A DNA stretch of 33,476 bases, from contig AWNV01000010.1 in assembly GCA_000493965.1 (NCBI GenBank), positions 1-33,476 of the forward strand. Reading direction: 5' to 3'. Under the pieces are notes generated by a model that saw nothing but the letters and a program-made list of their open reading frames with translations, searched no databases and had not been told where the DNA came from. Both the position numbers and the translations under genes were made by a program. Positions within the stretch are counted from its first letter, which is position 1. Every line of letters begins with the position of its first letter. Source of the DNA: Candidatus Aminicenans sakinawicola JGI OTU-1 (GTDB lineage Bacteria > Acidobacteriota > Aminicenantia > Aminicenantales > Aminicenantaceae). Of this stretch, positions 1 to 8,600 are shown piece by piece.

Positions 1-411
1 CATCTTCTGCATTTTCTTTTGCTGCTCGGTCGTCAATTTGAGCGCAGAGTTACATTCATCGATACTGCCTGCTACAACAAATGAGGATATAAAAGAGAAA
101 AATAATTTGGAATCAAAGTAAGCGTCAATAGAAAGAGGTCAAGCACTGAATCCTTTTTCGGATAGAAGCAATTTAAATAAATTCAAGAATTAAACCTCCG
201 TCCCTGGACTCTTTAGTGGCCTACTCATGCAAAAATTGTAGCAAAAAACTAACTAACAGTCAAACGAAGACCTGACCCCTTTATTAAGGCTAACAGGCCG
301 GGTTCAGGCCCCGACCTGTCGAAACATGAAAAAATTTTACATACCAATCAACTTTCAAAAATGCATGGCTGAAGGCGGTTGCCTGCAGCCAGATGTTATA
401 TGGTGTAAATA
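1..411. other. Gene-free left edge of the window
   Basis: No complete gene is visible. On the minus strand from about base 105 to base 1 there is an open stretch reading as a hydrophobic segment followed by SIDECNSALKLTTEQQKKMQ. This could be the start of an exported protein continuing beyond the window, but it has no in-frame ATG, GTG or TTG after the preceding stop, so I do not call a gene. The plus strand is also open here for about 38 codons. Bases 268-319 hold a CCTGACCCC-type word and a hairpin, listed separately. Confidence 0.4.
293..319. repeat. Hairpin, REP-like
   Basis: The arms ACAGGCCGGG (293-302) and CCCGACCTGT (310-319) pair over ten positions with one C-A mismatch around a 7-base loop. 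No T-run follows, so it is not a classical terminator. The preceding GACCTGACCCC word (around 269-279) resembles words seen in REP-type intergenic repeats of other bacteria; that link is from memory only. Confidence 0.4.
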
Positions 412-1764
412 TTATTTATCCCACAATTTTCTGAAAAATGTTTCCGCAATATTTAAATCAACAATTCTTATTCCACGTGTCCTTTCTAAAATATATCCAT
501 CTCTGTCAAGAAGAAATTTAGTTGGGTACTCACTTACATTAAATCGTTTTACGAGAGATTTTTCTTCTGTGTCATAAAGGACGGTATATTTAATATTTTT
601 CTGTTTTATAAAATTTTTAATATCATTTATTTTTGCTCCTTTTGTTACAGCATCGCATACAACTGTAATAAAAATAATATTTTCTTCTGACTTAAAGAGT
701 GAATGAAATTTATTTAGATCAGGTATTTCTGCCTTACAAGGTCCACACCATGTTGCCCAAAAATCAATCAGAATATATTGGTTATTAATCTTCGATAAGT
801 CGAATTGGTTATTTGTTGTTAAATTTAGATAGGTTCCACTTAACTTATATTGATTTTCAGACCTAATTAGAATAGGTCTAATAGATTTTTTATTGATTAA
901 ATTATATTTTGCTTCGCCATTATGCTTATCAACATTTAAATACCATGATTTAAGAGAATCACGTGAAAGTTCTTGTTCGATTGTATATTGAGATAATAAA
1001 TCCAGTGTTGCGAAGGCTTTTTCTTTTTGATTACTTGACATAAATTTATCGGATAGGAGCTTTCCGGGGCGTATTAATTTAGTTTTAACAATTGGTCCCT
1101 GGGATAACGCTGTAAATAAAAGATTAAATCCTAAATCTAATTTTTCGTTATAAATTGCATTTAGTAATTCATAACTTTTCTCTGAATCAAGCAAATTTTT
1201 TTTGATAGATATTAATGTTTTTTTAAAACCCTCTTTTAATATTTTTTTATTAAGTACAGAATCAATAATTTCTGGTAATGAATAAAGTGAATTATACAAT
1301 TTATTCCAAAGATCGAGGTTCATATCAGTCGTCAGTGAATATCCAATTACACTAAAGTATGTTGGTATATTCAGTAAATACAAATACGGGTAAAGAGAAT
1401 TATTTTTTATGTGTTTGATGTCCTCAATTAAATTGGGTATCACATATTTAACTAAAAGATGTTCTTCTACCCACCTGGCATTTCCAGCAATTTGCGAAAT
1501 TAGAAGTAATGCATATCCATCAAATCTTTTTAGAACCGGATCATTAGAATTGATCAGCTTCTGCCAACCATCACTTAAGATCTTTACTCTTTCATCAATC
1601 TCATTTAGAGAGGCAAAATGTTTGCCCATTAATTCGTGTTTTTTTGAATAATCTAGGATAAAATTCTGTTGTTCTCCGGAACGATTGCCATAACTAAGTT
1701 CTTGAGATAACATATTGAATGGTAAAAGGGAGTAGACTAAAATTAATAACAAAACTTTTTTCAT
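412..1764 (-). CDS. TlpA-like exported thioredoxin-fold protein
   Basis: This is a 450-residue protein with an N-terminal signal peptide (MKKVLLLILVYSLLPFNMLS) and a C-terminal thioredoxin-like domain from about residue 325 to the end. The redox motif FWATWCGPCKAEIP lies near residue 340 and the cis-proline loop reads SEYPTKFLL. Proteins of the TlpA/ResA/AhpC-TSA group act as thiol-disulfide oxidoreductases outside the cytoplasm; the substrate here is unknown. The roughly 300 residues before the domain are helix-rich and I recognise no family in them, an arrangement common for TlpA proteins of Bacteroidota and Aminicenantes. The start is supported by AGGAG eight bases upstream of the ATG. The gene is more AT-rich than the genes to its right and stands alone beside an inverted-repeat interval, so recent acquisition is possible. 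Confidence 0.85.
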   Translation of the reverse strand: MKKVLLLILVYSLLPFNMLSQELSYGNRSGEQQNFILDYSKKHELMGKHFASLNEIDERVKILSDGWQKLINSNDPVLKRFDGYALLLISQIAGNARWVEEHLLVKYVIPNLIEDIKHIKNNSLYPYLYLLNIPTYFSVIGYSLTTDMNLDLWNKLYNSLYSLPEIIDSVLNKKILKEGFKKTLISIKKNLLDSEKSYELLNAIYNEKLDLGFNLLFTALSQGPIVKTKLIRPGKLLSDKFMSSNQKEKAFATLDLLSQYTIEQELSRDSLKSWYLNVDKHNGEAKYNLINKKSIRPILIRSENQYKLSGTYLNLTTNNQFDLSKINNQYILIDFWATWCGPCKAEIPDLNKFHSLFKSEENIIFITVVCDAVTKGAKINDIKNFIKQKNIKYTVLYDTEEKSLVKRFNVSEYPTKFLLDRDGYILERTRGIRIVDLNIAETFFRKLWDK

Positions 1765-1776
1765 TTTGATTCTCCT

Positions 1777-2061
1777 ATAATTTCAGAACTCATGACATAA
1801 GTTTCTTAATCCAAGCCTTATGAGCCTGAACAGTATTTAAAAACAGTTATTTATAGGAAAAAAGGATTATTTTGCCGGTGCGACATATTTTTCACGCTTG
1901 ATTTTTCCCGATGAAGAAGCAAATTATCGCTTTGAACATATTTAACTGGGCACAGTTACTCAGTATAAATGAAACCATGCATCTTGACTGCGAAACTGCT
2001 TTCTTTAATGCGTTATTTATGAGCAATTTTTTATACCCTATTTCATGAGTTCTGAAGTTAT
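1777..2061. repeat. Interval bounded by a 19-bp inverted repeat
   Basis: Bases 1777-1795 (ATAATTTCAGAACTCATGA) recur inverted at 2043-2061 with a single mismatch, enclosing about 247 bases. The left arm overlaps the leader of the TlpA-like gene. The right arm runs into TTATGAATAATCCAGG (2058-2073), which recurs at 25002-25017. No transposase is inside. It could be a small non-autonomous mobile element, or a duplicated regulatory site shared by the two divergent genes. Apart from the repeat, the 390 bases between the genes show no convincing gene; an open frame at 1892-2104 on the minus strand has no family resemblance. Confidence 0.5.
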
Positions 2062-2155
2062 GAATAATCCAGGCTAGATAGAGAGTGCCGGATGAAGCAG
2101 TCAAGAGAAGATGTATTTGACTTCACCCTTGGAATTTTCTATATTTGTTCTAATG

Positions 2156-3358
2156 ATGAATAACGAAACAATAATAAAAGAATTAAGCATAAAAACAGAC
2201 TCGAAGATAATTCTCCTGGTTATGGATGGATTAGGAGGAATCCCGATTGAAGGGAAAACAGCCCTTGAAGCTGCACACACTCCCAATCTCGATATGATTG
2301 CAAGAAAGAGTGACTGCGGACTTACAGACCCAATATCGCGGGGAATTACTCCAGGGAGCGGGCCGGCTCATCTTGCGCTCTTCGGTTACGACCCCACAAA
2401 ATACATTCTCGGCAGAGGCATTCTGGAAGCACTTGGAGTCGGTGTGGAAGTAGGTGAGGGAGACTTGGTCGCAAGGGGAAATTTTGCCACTTTAAGAGAT
2501 GGCCTCATCGTTGACCGCAGGGCAGGCAGAATACCTACCGTAGAAAACGAAAAGCTGTGTGCAAAGCTCAATGACTCTTTAAATGAAATAGAGGGAATAA
2601 AGATTTCATTTTTTCCAGGCAAGGAACACCGGTTTGTCGTCAAATTCACTGGTAAGGGGCTTTCGGACGAGCTTTCTGATGCTGACCCTGAAAAGGAAAA
2701 CAAACCCCGAGTTTACACCGGAGCTCTTTCCGAGGATGCAGTATGGTCTGCACAAATAGCAAATAGTCTCATGGACAAGGCAACACATATCTTAAAAGGA
2801 TCGGAAAAAGCCAACACTGTCCTTTTAAGAGGATTCGCCACATATCCTTCCATCCCTACAATGGGAGAATTATATAAACTGAGACCAGCCGCCATAGCGA
2901 ATTATCCTATGTATAAGGGGCTGGCAAGACTTGTCGGTATGGAGATCTTAAACGCAGGGTCAGAGATTGAAGATCTTTTTGACATTGTGGAAAAACACTA
3001 CGGTGAATATGACTTTTTCTACATGCATATCAAAAAGACTGATTCTGCGGGCGAAGACGGTAATTTCGAGCTGAAGAAGGAAATCATCGAAAAAACAGAC
3101 TCTTTAATTACTCGCATTCTCAACCTCCAACCTGATGTGCTCGTAATTACTTCGGACCACTCCACCCCCTGCCTGTTGAAAGGACATTCCTGGCATCCGA
3201 ATCCATTTATGCTGTTTTCCCGGTCGGCACAGACAGATTTGGTAGAAATATTTTCAGAAAAAGCATGCAGCCAGGGCTATTTAGGGCGTTTTCAAGCAAT
3301 CTATGCCATGCCCTTGATGTTAGCTCATGCGGGAAAACTTAAGAAGTTTGGGGCATGA
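2156..3358 (+). CDS. apgM: 2,3-bisphosphoglycerate-independent phosphoglycerate mutase, archaeal type
   Basis: This enzyme interconverts 3- and 2-phosphoglycerate in glycolysis and gluconeogenesis using two metal ions and a serine nucleophile. The metal-binding start KIILLVMDGLGG, the block GSGPAHLALFGYDP with the likely nucleophilic serine, HIKKTDSAGEDG, and the C-terminal metal sites TSDHSTPC and GHSWHPNPF are all visible. The length of about 400 residues fits the ApgM branch rather than the 510-residue GpmI branch. I place the start at the second of two tandem ATGs (MNNETIIKEL) because the family begins shortly before the DG motif. The frame is open back to an ATG at 2111, directly preceded by AAGAGAAG, so a 15-residue longer form cannot be excluded. 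Enolase, the next glycolytic step, is also encoded in this window at 28739-30037. Confidence 0.93.
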   Translation: MNNETIIKELSIKTDSKIILLVMDGLGGIPIEGKTALEAAHTPNLDMIARKSDCGLTDPISRGITPGSGPAHLALFGYDPTKYILGRGILEALGVGVEVGEGDLVARGNFATLRDGLIVDRRAGRIPTVENEKLCAKLNDSLNEIEGIKISFFPGKEHRFVVKFTGKGLSDELSDADPEKENKPRVYTGALSEDAVWSAQIANSLMDKATHILKGSEKANTVLLRGFATYPSIPTMGELYKLRPAAIANYPMYKGLARLVGMEILNAGSEIEDLFDIVEKHYGEYDFFYMHIKKTDSAGEDGNFELKKEIIEKTDSLITRILNLQPDVLVITSDHSTPCLLKGHSWHPNPFMLFSRSAQTDLVEIFSEKACSQGYLGRFQAIYAMPLMLAHAGKLKKFGA

Positions 3359-3427
3359 GGTTTAAACCTGCTATCCGTTGAACTGGAGGTTGGTTTTATG
3401 GTTGACTATTACTTATAAGAATTTCAA

Positions 3428-4606
3428 GTGATAACGATTAAGAAAATATATTACTTGCTGCTTTTGTTGTTCTCGATAATATTATTCACTTCCTCTGCCT
3501 ATGCTGACTCCAGAATTGAAATAAACAGCCTCCGCCACTGGACGAATTCATCATATACGCGTGTTGTTGTTGATGTCGGAAAACTCAGAGAGTACAGTTA
3601 TAACGAACTTAGTTCTCCAGACAGAATTTACGTCGACATTTACCAAGCAAAATTGAACCCAATCCTGCACGGCAAAAGTATCCCAGTCAAGAATGACTAT
3701 CTCCTTCAGATAAGGATCGCTCAAAAGAGCAATTCTACCGTAAGATTAGCTCTGGATGTCGAATTCGAGAAAGTCAAGCGCTACCGTATCTGGCACATCT
3801 TTGATCCATTCAGGATCGTGATAGACATCTATCCAAAAGAACCTGCTAAAAATGTCCCGGTCCAGAAAATCTCCCAACCTGCTGACTCCGTCAAGGGGAG
3901 CTACAGCATGGCACGCCAGCTTGGCCTGGGGATCCACAGAATTGTTATCGATCCCGGCCACGGAGGCAGGGATCCTGGGTGTATAGGACAAAAGGCAACC
4001 AGGGAAAAAAATATAGTCCTTGATGTTTCCCTGCGCTTAAAAGAGCTTCTGAGTGCCCAAAACCAGCTTGAAGTCATTCTGACTAGAGAAACAGATATCT
4101 TTGTGCCTCTAGAAAGCAGATGTGTTATCGCAAACCAGAAGCAGGCAGATATTTTCATTTCCATTCATGCAAATTCTAACCCAAGCAGGAAGTATTCTGG
4201 CATACAGACATTTTATCTCAATTTCAGCCGGGATCCTTTTGTCAACATGGTAGCTGCGCGAGAAAATGCGACTTCTACAAAAAACATCAGTGAAATGAAA
4301 GAAATAATCGAGAAGATAGTGAAAAACAGCAAGATCATCGAATCAAAGGAGTTGGCTGAAAAAACACAAAAAAATCTAACAGAATGCCTTTCGAATAAAT
4401 ATAAAAATGTTAAAAACCTGGGTGTTAAGGGCGGTCCTTTTTGGGTGCTTATGGGTGGGGAAATGCCTTCGATTCTGGTAGAAATCTCTCACTTAAGCAA
4501 TCTTAAAGAAGAGACACATCTAAAAAGTCCCCAGTACCGCCAGCAGATCGCCCAAGGAATCTACGAAGGGATCCTTGATTATATACGTTCATTAGGGAAA
4601 GGATAA
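3428..4606 (+). CDS. N-acetylmuramoyl-L-alanine amidase with AMIN domain (AmiC-like)
   Basis: This is an exported peptidoglycan amidase that cuts the bond between MurNAc and L-alanine, usually during daughter-cell separation. The start is GTG. Residues 1-26 form a signal peptide ending near SSAYA. An AMIN domain follows (about 30-125, starting INSLRHWTNSSYTRVVVDV), which targets such enzymes to the envelope. The amidase_3 catalytic domain runs from about residue 170, with zinc-ligand motifs VIDPGHGGRDPG, REKNIVLDV and SIHAN and the catalytic glutamate in ILVEISHLSN. The 392-residue length is normal for the AmiA/B/C group. It lies 69 bases after apgM and 7 bases before the DUF362 gene on the same strand, so co-transcription is likely although the jobs look unrelated. 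No strong ribosome binding site precedes the GTG. Confidence 0.92.
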   Translation: MITIKKIYYLLLLLFSIILFTSSAYADSRIEINSLRHWTNSSYTRVVVDVGKLREYSYNELSSPDRIYVDIYQAKLNPILHGKSIPVKNDYLLQIRIAQKSNSTVRLALDVEFEKVKRYRIWHIFDPFRIVIDIYPKEPAKNVPVQKISQPADSVKGSYSMARQLGLGIHRIVIDPGHGGRDPGCIGQKATREKNIVLDVSLRLKELLSAQNQLEVILTRETDIFVPLESRCVIANQKQADIFISIHANSNPSRKYSGIQTFYLNFSRDPFVNMVAARENATSTKNISEMKEIIEKIVKNSKIIESKELAEKTQKNLTECLSNKYKNVKNLGVKGGPFWVLMGGEMPSILVEISHLSNLKEETHLKSPQYRQQIAQGIYEGILDYIRSLGKG

Positions 4607-4613
4607 TTCCGCC

Positions 4614-5501
4614 ATGAAAAGAAGAGAATTTTTAAAGGGCATTGCTATTGGGGGGATAGCCCTGAACATAAGGCCAAGAGTTTTTCCCCAGGGAAAAGAA
4701 TATCCTGATCTTGCCTTGATTAAAGGGGATTTTCCTGAACAGCTGACCAGAGAAGCGGTTACTTCGTTGGGGGGAATGCAACGATTCATCTCAAAAGGCG
4801 ACGTGGTCATGGTTAAAGCGAATATCGGTTGGGACAGGACACCTAAACAGGCAGCATGCACAAATCCTGATGTGATAAAGACTCTGGTTCAACTCTGTTT
4901 TGAGGCAGGGGCAAAGGAAGTCAAAGTCATGGACAACCCATGTAATCCGGCGAGAAGGACGTATGTCCGGTCCGGCATTGCTGCTGCTGCCAAAAAAGCT
5001 GGAGCAAAAGTTTCTTTTCCCAATCCTCACAGGTTGAAAAAAATGGCCCTTAATGGGGAATGGCTTAAGCAGTGGGAGGTCTATACAGATTTTGTCGAGA
5101 CAGATAAGATAATCAATGCCCCCATTGCAAAAACACACAGCCTTTCGCGCCTGACAATGGGAATGAAAAACTGGCTTGGCGCTCTGGGGGGAAGCCGAAA
5201 TCAGCTCCATCAAAAACTGGACTATGCAATGGTCGATCTTTCAGCATTTTTTAAGCCCTGCTTAACAGTATTGGACGGATACCGGATTCTCATCAGGAAC
5301 GGCCCGCAGGGAGGGAGAATCTCTGATGTAAAACTCCACAAAACCGTTGTGGCAGGAACTGATTATGTGGCAGTGGACGCAGTAGGAACGACTTTTTTTG
5401 GAATAAAACCAGAAGAGATGCTTTTCCTACAGCTTGCTGTTAAAAGAGGACTTGGGAATCTAAATCTGGAGAAGCTGAGAATTGAAAAAAGAACGCTCTA
5501 A
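4614..5501 (+). CDS. DUF362 domain protein with a twin-arginine-like N-terminus
   Basis: This 295-residue protein belongs to the DUF362 family. Its start MKRREFLKGIAIGGIALNI has the RR-x-F-L-K pattern of a Tat signal, suggesting export in folded form. Family features visible are KANIGWDRTP, AKEVKVMDNPCNP, INAPIAKTHSLSRLTMGMKN and a C-terminal VAGTDYVAVDAVG block. DUF362 proteins are often fused or adjacent to ferredoxin domains; their biochemical role is not established. Here the partner is the next gene, a membrane polyferredoxin whose TTG start lies 20 bases inside this reading frame, which suggests translational coupling and a shared redox function. An AAAGGA sequence lies about ten bases before the ATG. 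Confidence 0.88.
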   Translation: MKRREFLKGIAIGGIALNIRPRVFPQGKEYPDLALIKGDFPEQLTREAVTSLGGMQRFISKGDVVMVKANIGWDRTPKQAACTNPDVIKTLVQLCFEAGAKEVKVMDNPCNPARRTYVRSGIAAAAKKAGAKVSFPNPHRLKKMALNGEWLKQWEVYTDFVETDKIINAPIAKTHSLSRLTMGMKNWLGALGGSRNQLHQKLDYAMVDLSAFFKPCLTVLDGYRILIRNGPQGGRISDVKLHKTVVAGTDYVAVDAVGTTFFGIKPEEMLFLQLAVKRGLGNLNLEKLRIEKRTL

Positions 5502-7065
5502 AAAATATAAGTTTATCCTCTACATCCGTATATTAAGCCAGATTGTCTTCTTTGTGCTTTTTTTTCACCTGATATTGTCGACACGCTTCCCGGGAGAAGA
5601 TTATATAGGGAATGTTGAAATTTTTTTCCATTTTGATCCTCTCCTTGCTCTGGCAACGATCCTTGCTTCACGTATGATATTTCTCTCCTTTGTATATGCA
5701 GCGATTACCATTGTAGTAACTTTTTTCATGGGCAGGATTGTATGCGGCTGGGTATGCCCTCTAGGTTCAATTCACCAGTTTTTTTCTTTTCTTTTTAAGA
5801 AATCGAAACTCCTGCAGCCCAAAGAAATAAAGGAAAACCACACAACATGGAAATACATCCTTTTAATATTTATTCTTGCCGGTTCCCTGTTTACATTGAA
5901 CCTGGTTGGAATATTCGACCCGTTTTCTTTTCTCTACCGCTCTTTTACAGCCGGATTTTTGCCCGCCCTGAGCTACAGTATTTCAAGTTTCATCGGTGTG
6001 CTTTATAAAATTAACCTCTCTTCTTTAGGGGACTCTCTGGTTCAATTCTTTGAAAGCATCGACCTCAATGCTATTTTTCTCCAAGGATTTTTTATAGGAA
6101 TAATATTCATCATAATTGTACTCTTAAACATCTCCCAGGAAAGGTTCTGGTGCAGATATGTCTGTCCTCTCGGGGCATTTCTGGGCCTAATCTCTAGAGG
6201 AAATATATTCAAGCTAAAAATAGACAATGAGAAATGCATAAAATGCGGCTTATGCACTATTCACTGCCCGACTCAGGCAAATCCTTTTCCGGACACCGAA
6301 TGGAAAAGCTCTGAATGTATTTACTGTTACACATGCAGCTCAATATGCCCTACAGGAGCCATTGGTTTTCCTGTAAAACTTACTCCTGAAAGCATCGAAA
6401 CTATAGATCTTTCCCGCAGAAAAGTCATTTTAACCTCTATTTTAGGCGTACTTGCTGCTCCTTTTTTCCGGATCTCACAGTCTACAAGAAGAGCTTCTGA
6501 GAAGCTCATTCGTCCGCCAGGTGCTCTTCCAGAAGAGAAATTTCTGCAAAAATGCGTTAAATGCAGCGAGTGTATGAAAGTCTGTCCCACAAACGCACTT
6601 CAGCCTGCATTGAGTGAGGCAGGACCTGAAGGAATCTGGACTCCGGTACTTGTCCCAAAAATAGGATATTGTGAATACTACTGCTCCCTATGTTCCCAGG
6701 TTTGTCCGACCGGAGCCATACAAGAACTTACGGTGGAGAAAAAAATTCAAGTAAAGATTGGTACTGCCTGGATCAATAAAAGCCGCTGCATCCCCTGGGT
6801 GTTCGGGGACTCGTGTATTGTGTGCGAAGAGCACTGTCCTGTCTCGCCAAAGGCCATCAAACTGGTAAAAACGGAAGTAAAACTTCCAGATGGGACCATT
6901 AAGACACCGCTGACTCCTTTCATAGACACTTCTGAATGTACGGGTTGCGGAATATGTGAAAATAAATGTCCTGTTGTCGACGAACCAGCTGTCTATGTGA
7001 CAAGTGTTGGAGAAACCCGTTCAGAGAAAAACAAACTGCTGCTGGATATCAGTCAGCCAGTATAG
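5482..7065 (+). CDS. NapH/NosR-type membrane polyferredoxin
   Basis: This is a 527-residue iron-sulfur membrane protein. The N-terminal half has several transmembrane segments and two NapH/NosR-style motifs on the cytoplasmic side, CGWVCPLG (about residue 90) and CRYVCPLG (about 222). From residue 251 onward there is a series of 4Fe-4S cysteine motifs: CIKCGLCTIHCP, CIYCYTCSSICP, CVKCSECMKVCP, CSLCSQVCP, CIVCEEHCP and CTGCGICENKCP. A protein of this kind passes electrons across or along the membrane. The donor and acceptor are unknown, but the overlapping DUF362 gene is the obvious partner. The start is TTG at 5482; no in-frame ATG lies near the beginning. The predicted segment between ferredoxin pairs (about 310-330) is hydrophobic and could be a further membrane anchor. 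Confidence 0.87.
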   Translation: MKKERSKKYKFILYIRILSQIVFFVLFFHLILSTRFPGEDYIGNVEIFFHFDPLLALATILASRMIFLSFVYAAITIVVTFFMGRIVCGWVCPLGSIHQFFSFLFKKSKLLQPKEIKENHTTWKYILLIFILAGSLFTLNLVGIFDPFSFLYRSFTAGFLPALSYSISSFIGVLYKINLSSLGDSLVQFFESIDLNAIFLQGFFIGIIFIIIVLLNISQERFWCRYVCPLGAFLGLISRGNIFKLKIDNEKCIKCGLCTIHCPTQANPFPDTEWKSSECIYCYTCSSICPTGAIGFPVKLTPESIETIDLSRRKVILTSILGVLAAPFFRISQSTRRASEKLIRPPGALPEEKFLQKCVKCSECMKVCPTNALQPALSEAGPEGIWTPVLVPKIGYCEYYCSLCSQVCPTGAIQELTVEKKIQVKIGTAWINKSRCIPWVFGDSCIVCEEHCPVSPKAIKLVKTEVKLPDGTIKTPLTPFIDTSECTGCGICENKCPVVDEPAVYVTSVGETRSEKNKLLLDISQPV

Positions 7066-7090
7066 ATATAGAATCATTTGAATTTCTGTA

Positions 7091-7120
7091 TTGGGATTTT
7101 AAAAAGAATTAAGATATAAT
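7091..7120 (+). promoter_or_regulatory. Sigma-70-like promoter for the DUF212 gene
   Basis: A -35-like TTGGGA (7091-7096) and a perfect -10 TATAAT (7115-7120) are separated by 18 bases. The predicted transcript starts about 27 bases before the ATG at 7154. Confidence 0.5.
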
Positions 7121-7153
7121 AAGTATTTATTGTTAAGAGGTCCAGAGAGTATT

Positions 7154-7564
7154 ATGAGAGAATTTATTCTGAGCATTCTAATTTCATGGTTATTTGTCAA
7201 CATCTTAAAGCCGGTGATCATCTGGATTAAAGACAAAAAAATCAGCTGGGATAAGCTAATTGCTAATGGGGGTATGCCTTCCGGGCATACATCACTAGTT
7301 GTTTCTTCAGCTACGGCATTGTTCTTAGAGACAGGATTTTCGCCTCTCTTTATCTTGGGCGTAATCCTGGCGCTGGTCGTAATGTATGATGCATTTATGG
7401 TAAGGAATGTTATTGAAGAACAGTCCAAAATTATAAATGCACTCACGAAAGACAATAAAGAATTTAGAAGACTGGAAGAAAATGTGGGACATAGCCTGAC
7501 AGAAGTTTTGGTCAGCCTCGTGTTTGGAATTATAATTCCAATTATTGTTTATGCTATTATCTGA
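7154..7564 (+). CDS. Divergent PAP2 family membrane protein (DUF212)
   Basis: This is a small integral membrane protein of about 136 residues in the DUF212 family, distantly related to acid phosphatase/vanadium haloperoxidase folds. The hallmark GGMPSGHTSLVVSSATAL, the following YDAFMVRNVIEEQSKIIN and a C-terminal VGHSLTEVLVSLVFGI helix are all present. Family members are thought to act on or transport lipid phosphates, but no reaction is established. I choose the ATG at 7154 (MREFILSILIS) because AGAGAG lies four bases upstream; the frame is open back to a TTG at 7130. The gene has its own promoter and ends close to and convergent with etfA. Confidence 0.87.
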   Translation: MREFILSILISWLFVNILKPVIIWIKDKKISWDKLIANGGMPSGHTSLVVSSATALFLETGFSPLFILGVILALVVMYDAFMVRNVIEEQSKIINALTKDNKEFRRLEENVGHSLTEVLVSLVFGIIIPIIVYAII

Positions 7565-7574
7565 GCCTTTTCCC

Positions 7575-8549
7575 TTATAAAAGAACCTTTTTTAATTCTT
7601 TCTTGAGGTAAGGAATAACCTTGAAAAGGTCCCCGACTATTCCAAAATCAGCTACTTTAAAAATAGATGCTTCTGGATCTGTATTTACAGCTACAATGTA
7701 TTTTGAAGAAGTCATGCCGGCTAAGTGCTGAATCGCACCTGAAATTCCAAATGCCATATAAATGTCCGGTGAGACCGTTTTCCCTGTTTGTCCCACCTGG
7801 TGTTGATGATCTATCCAATCTGAGTCTACTGCGGATCGTGAAGCACCGATGGCAGAATGCGGCAGTATAGAAGTAAGCTCCCTTAGCAAATTGAAATTTT
7901 CCGGGCATTTCATCCCTCTTCCCCCAGAAACTACTATATCAGCTTCAGTCACGTCGATCTCTACTCCTTGTTCTGTTATGATTTCTACAGTCTGTCCTTT
8001 TACCTGCTCCTCAGGAACTTCTACATCTTTTTTTATAACTTCTCCCTTTTCTTTTACGGGTTCGATAAGAGGAAAGACATTGGGTCTCAAGGATGCTATC
8101 TGGGGAGATGATTTAAATTTAAAAGTTGCAAGGGCTTTTCCTGCAAAAATCGGCCTGACAACTTCTAACCTCCCATCTCTGGATGCTGTCTCAGTGCAAT
8201 CAGAAGCCAAGCTTACACCTAGTTTTGCAGCCAGTCTCGGTGCTAAATCCTTACCCATAGATGTTGCGGGGAAAAGGATAATCTCAGGGTTAATTTCCTT
8301 AATCAGGGAAAAAAGGGCATATGAAAACCCTGATGGAGAATATTTGCTTAGGAGAGAATTTTCAAGCAAGTACACTTTTGATGCTCCGTACTGGAAAGCC
8401 TCAGGAGCAAGAACATCCAGATCATGACCAACAAAAACTGCACATGCTTCCATATTCAATTCAATTGCTCTTCTTTTTCCTTCAGAAAGAATTTCCCAGG
8501 AAGACTTCTTAACCTTATTTTCTCTGACTTCTATATAAACTAAAACCAT
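7575..8549 (-). CDS. etfA: Electron transfer flavoprotein subunit alpha
   Basis: This is the FAD-carrying subunit of the electron transfer flavoprotein, about 324 residues. The C-terminal FAD domain is clear: VVSGGRGMKCPENF, ASRSAVDSDWIDHQHQVGQTGK, YMAFGISGAIQHLAGM and VNTDPEASIFKVADFGIVGD. The N-terminal adenine-nucleotide-type domain starts MVLVYIEVREN. I start at 8549 rather than the upstream 8588 because AGAAGGAG sits seven bases before this ATG and the extra residues do not fit the family. It is the last gene of the yceD-to-etf operon, 51 bases after etfB, and convergent with the DUF212 gene. An ETF normally accepts electrons from acyl-CoA dehydrogenases or similar flavoproteins; none is encoded in this window. 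Confidence 0.95.
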   Translation of the reverse strand: MVLVYIEVRENKVKKSSWEILSEGKRRAIELNMEACAVFVGHDLDVLAPEAFQYGASKVYLLENSLLSKYSPSGFSYALFSLIKEINPEIILFPATSMGKDLAPRLAAKLGVSLASDCTETASRDGRLEVVRPIFAGKALATFKFKSSPQIASLRPNVFPLIEPVKEKGEVIKKDVEVPEEQVKGQTVEIITEQGVEIDVTEADIVVSGGRGMKCPENFNLLRELTSILPHSAIGASRSAVDSDWIDHQHQVGQTGKTVSPDIYMAFGISGAIQHLAGMTSSKYIVAVNTDPEASIFKVADFGIVGDLFKVIPYLKKELKKVLL

Positions 8550-8600
8550 TTCATTTCTCCTTCTGAAGTGAATAATTTGGGTATACATGAATAATTCAGA

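Noticed and set aside
326..577. 83-aa plus-strand frame at the end of the TlpA-like gene
   Set aside because: It overlaps the well-supported minus-strand gene and shows no recognisable domain or good ribosome binding site.
1892..2104. 70-aa minus-strand frame between the TlpA-like gene and apgM
   Set aside because: No family resemblance and no ribosome binding site; it spans the inverted repeat, so it is better read as repeat DNA.
4791..5213. 140-aa open frame on the minus strand
   Set aside because: It is antisense to the DUF362 gene, whose family motifs are unmistakable.
7849..8427. 192-aa open frame on the plus strand inside etfA
   Set aside because: It is antisense to a clear etfA, has low-complexity serine/threonine composition and no family motifs.
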